Source of the DNA: Geofilum rhodophaeum
Lineage (GTDB): Bacteria; Bacteroidota; Bacteroidia; Bacteroidales; Marinilabiliaceae
Reading direction: 5' to 3'
NCBI RefSeq assembly: GCF_002210225.1
Contig: NZ_MWUJ01000009.1
Span: 62,001 to 126,000 of the forward strand
Length of the DNA: 64,000 nt
Numbering within the stretch: the stretch's first letter is position 1; each line of letters begins with the position of its first letter. The notes below the pieces were generated by a model that saw nothing but the letters and a program-made list of their open reading frames with translations, did no database searches and was not told the DNA's origin. The translations under genes and the position numbers were made by a program. Positions 63,409 to 64,000 of the stretch are shown here, piece after piece.

Positions 63409-63939
63409 ATGGATTTTTTTAAACTCGCCGCCCTGCGTCAATCGGTCCGTCAATTCAAAAGCCAGGCCCCCACACGCAACGAAATTCTTCAAATTTTAGA
63501 AGCGGGTCGACTCGCCCCCTCAGCCGTCAACTACCAGCCTTGGCAAATAGTTGTGGCCGATGCGCCCAACTTACGCCAACAACTCTGGGAAGCCTATCCA
63601 CGCGATTGGTTCAAAGCAGCCCCGGTTGTATTGGTCATTTGCGGCAACCATAACGAAGCCTGGAAACGGGGTGTCGACAAAAAAGATCATTGCGACATCG
63701 ACGCAGCCATCTTAACCGATCACCTCAGTTTAATGGCTGCCAGTATCGGAATTGGATCTTGCTGGGTATGTAATTTTAATCCCGAAAAAGTTCGGGAAGC
63801 TTTACAACTTCCCGAACATTTGGAGCCCATGGTTTTACTTCCTTTGGGCTATCCTGCATCACCCCTGGATGTGGGTGAAAAAAGACGCAAGCCCTTGGAA
63901 GATATTGTCTTTCATAACGGTCTGTCCAGATTCTACTGA
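63409..63939 (+). CDS. Nitroreductase family protein (short form)
   Basis: 176-aa FMN-binding oxidoreductase. It begins MDFFKLAALRQSVRQFKSQ with the FMN phosphate Arg, then GRLAPSAVNYQPWQIVVAD, AAILTDHLSLMAASIGIGSCWVC and MVLLPLGYPA. It is of the compact type that lacks the longer NfsB loop and is not closely similar to the nitroreductase at 30 kb. Natural substrate unknown. Confidence 0.9.
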   Translation: MDFFKLAALRQSVRQFKSQAPTRNEILQILEAGRLAPSAVNYQPWQIVVADAPNLRQQLWEAYPRDWFKAAPVVLVICGNHNEAWKRGVDKKDHCDIDAAILTDHLSLMAASIGIGSCWVCNFNPEKVREALQLPEHLEPMVLLPLGYPASPLDVGEKRRKPLEDIVFHNGLSRFY

Positions 63940-63949
63940 CCCGGGCCTG

Positions 63950-64000
63950 CTAGCGTATGTTGATGCCTACGCCGGCCGACAACATGGAATAGTCGCCAAA
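63950..64000 (-). CDS. C-terminal end of a probable outer-membrane protein, truncated by window edge
   Basis: Only 16 codons are visible (ending SMLSAGVGINIR before TAG). The alternating hydrophobic pattern at the very C-terminus is what a last beta-barrel strand looks like. The identity cannot be told. Confidence 0.45.
   Translation of the reverse strand, partial: FGDYSMLSAGVGINIR

Overview
The window looks like a chromosome segment of a member of the Bacteroidota, probably Bacteroidales/Marinilabiliales. Many genes are preceded by the phylum-typical -7 box TAnnTTTG, mostly without a Shine-Dalgarno sequence. The primary sigma factor is the short (286 aa) Bacteroidota form, and several protein families are largely confined to the phylum (DUF3822, BT_3928-like DoxX protein, the rSAM/lipoprotein pair, lipoproteins with an acidic export signal). 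Most genes look like moderate-GC housekeeping genes; one cassette at about 38.6-40.05 kb is clearly AT-richer.

Layout. 0-5 kb: end of a nucleotide-sugar/dTDP-rhamnose operon (UDP-glucuronate decarboxylase, rmlA, rmlC, rmlD) and a phosphohexomutase. 5-9 kb: RecD-like helicase, a conserved membrane-anchored protein, DUF3822, rsmD and three identical tRNA-Asp genes. 9-14.4 kb: pyk and aroQ, xerD, pckA. 14.4-19.2 kb: a tight minus-strand operon folP-cdaA-mscS-epimerase-lpxL, which places c-di-AMP synthesis beside a mechanosensitive channel. 19.4-25.3 kb: NEW3-domain protein with an ABC-2 transporter, BT_3928-type DoxX protein, tpiA, prmA. 25.4-30.6 kb: a 1502-aa exported protein of unknown function, a palindromic element that supplies the stop codons of both flanking genes, and a nitroreductase. 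30.7-33.4 kb: a preQ1-I riboswitch, a 44-aa ORF and queC-queE-queF. 33.5-38.5 kb: ferredoxin-type protein, a degenerate FGE-like lipoprotein, a GH11 xylanase lipoprotein with a CBM13-like trefoil, and an AGCS symporter with an inserted domain. 38.6-40.3 kb: an AT-rich two-gene radical SAM/lipoprotein system followed by ~85-bp tandem repeats. 40.3-49.4 kb: purL, divergent galK and galM, an acyl-CoA ligase, an outer-membrane barrel. 49.6-58.5 kb: uvrB-dapF, a candidate small RNA, degP/htrA, rpoD, a glycosyltransferase, gyrB. 58.8-64 kb: a NusG-like antiterminator, uracil permease, gdhA, a small zinc-ribbon-like protein, a GIN-domain lipoprotein, a second nitroreductase and the end of an outer-membrane protein gene.

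The most interesting parts are: the rSAM/lipoprotein cassette with its trailing repeats; the preQ1 riboswitch whose A-rich tail is the ribosome-binding site of a tiny ORF that overlaps queC by ATGA; the palindrome at 29.86-29.96 kb; a family of 'tgcattattcata' inverted repeats coupled to terminators, present twice; the 1502-aa exported protein with an internal winged-helix-like stretch; and a structured RNA candidate upstream of degP. All calls were made by reading the sequence; family names come from recognised motifs and no database search was run.
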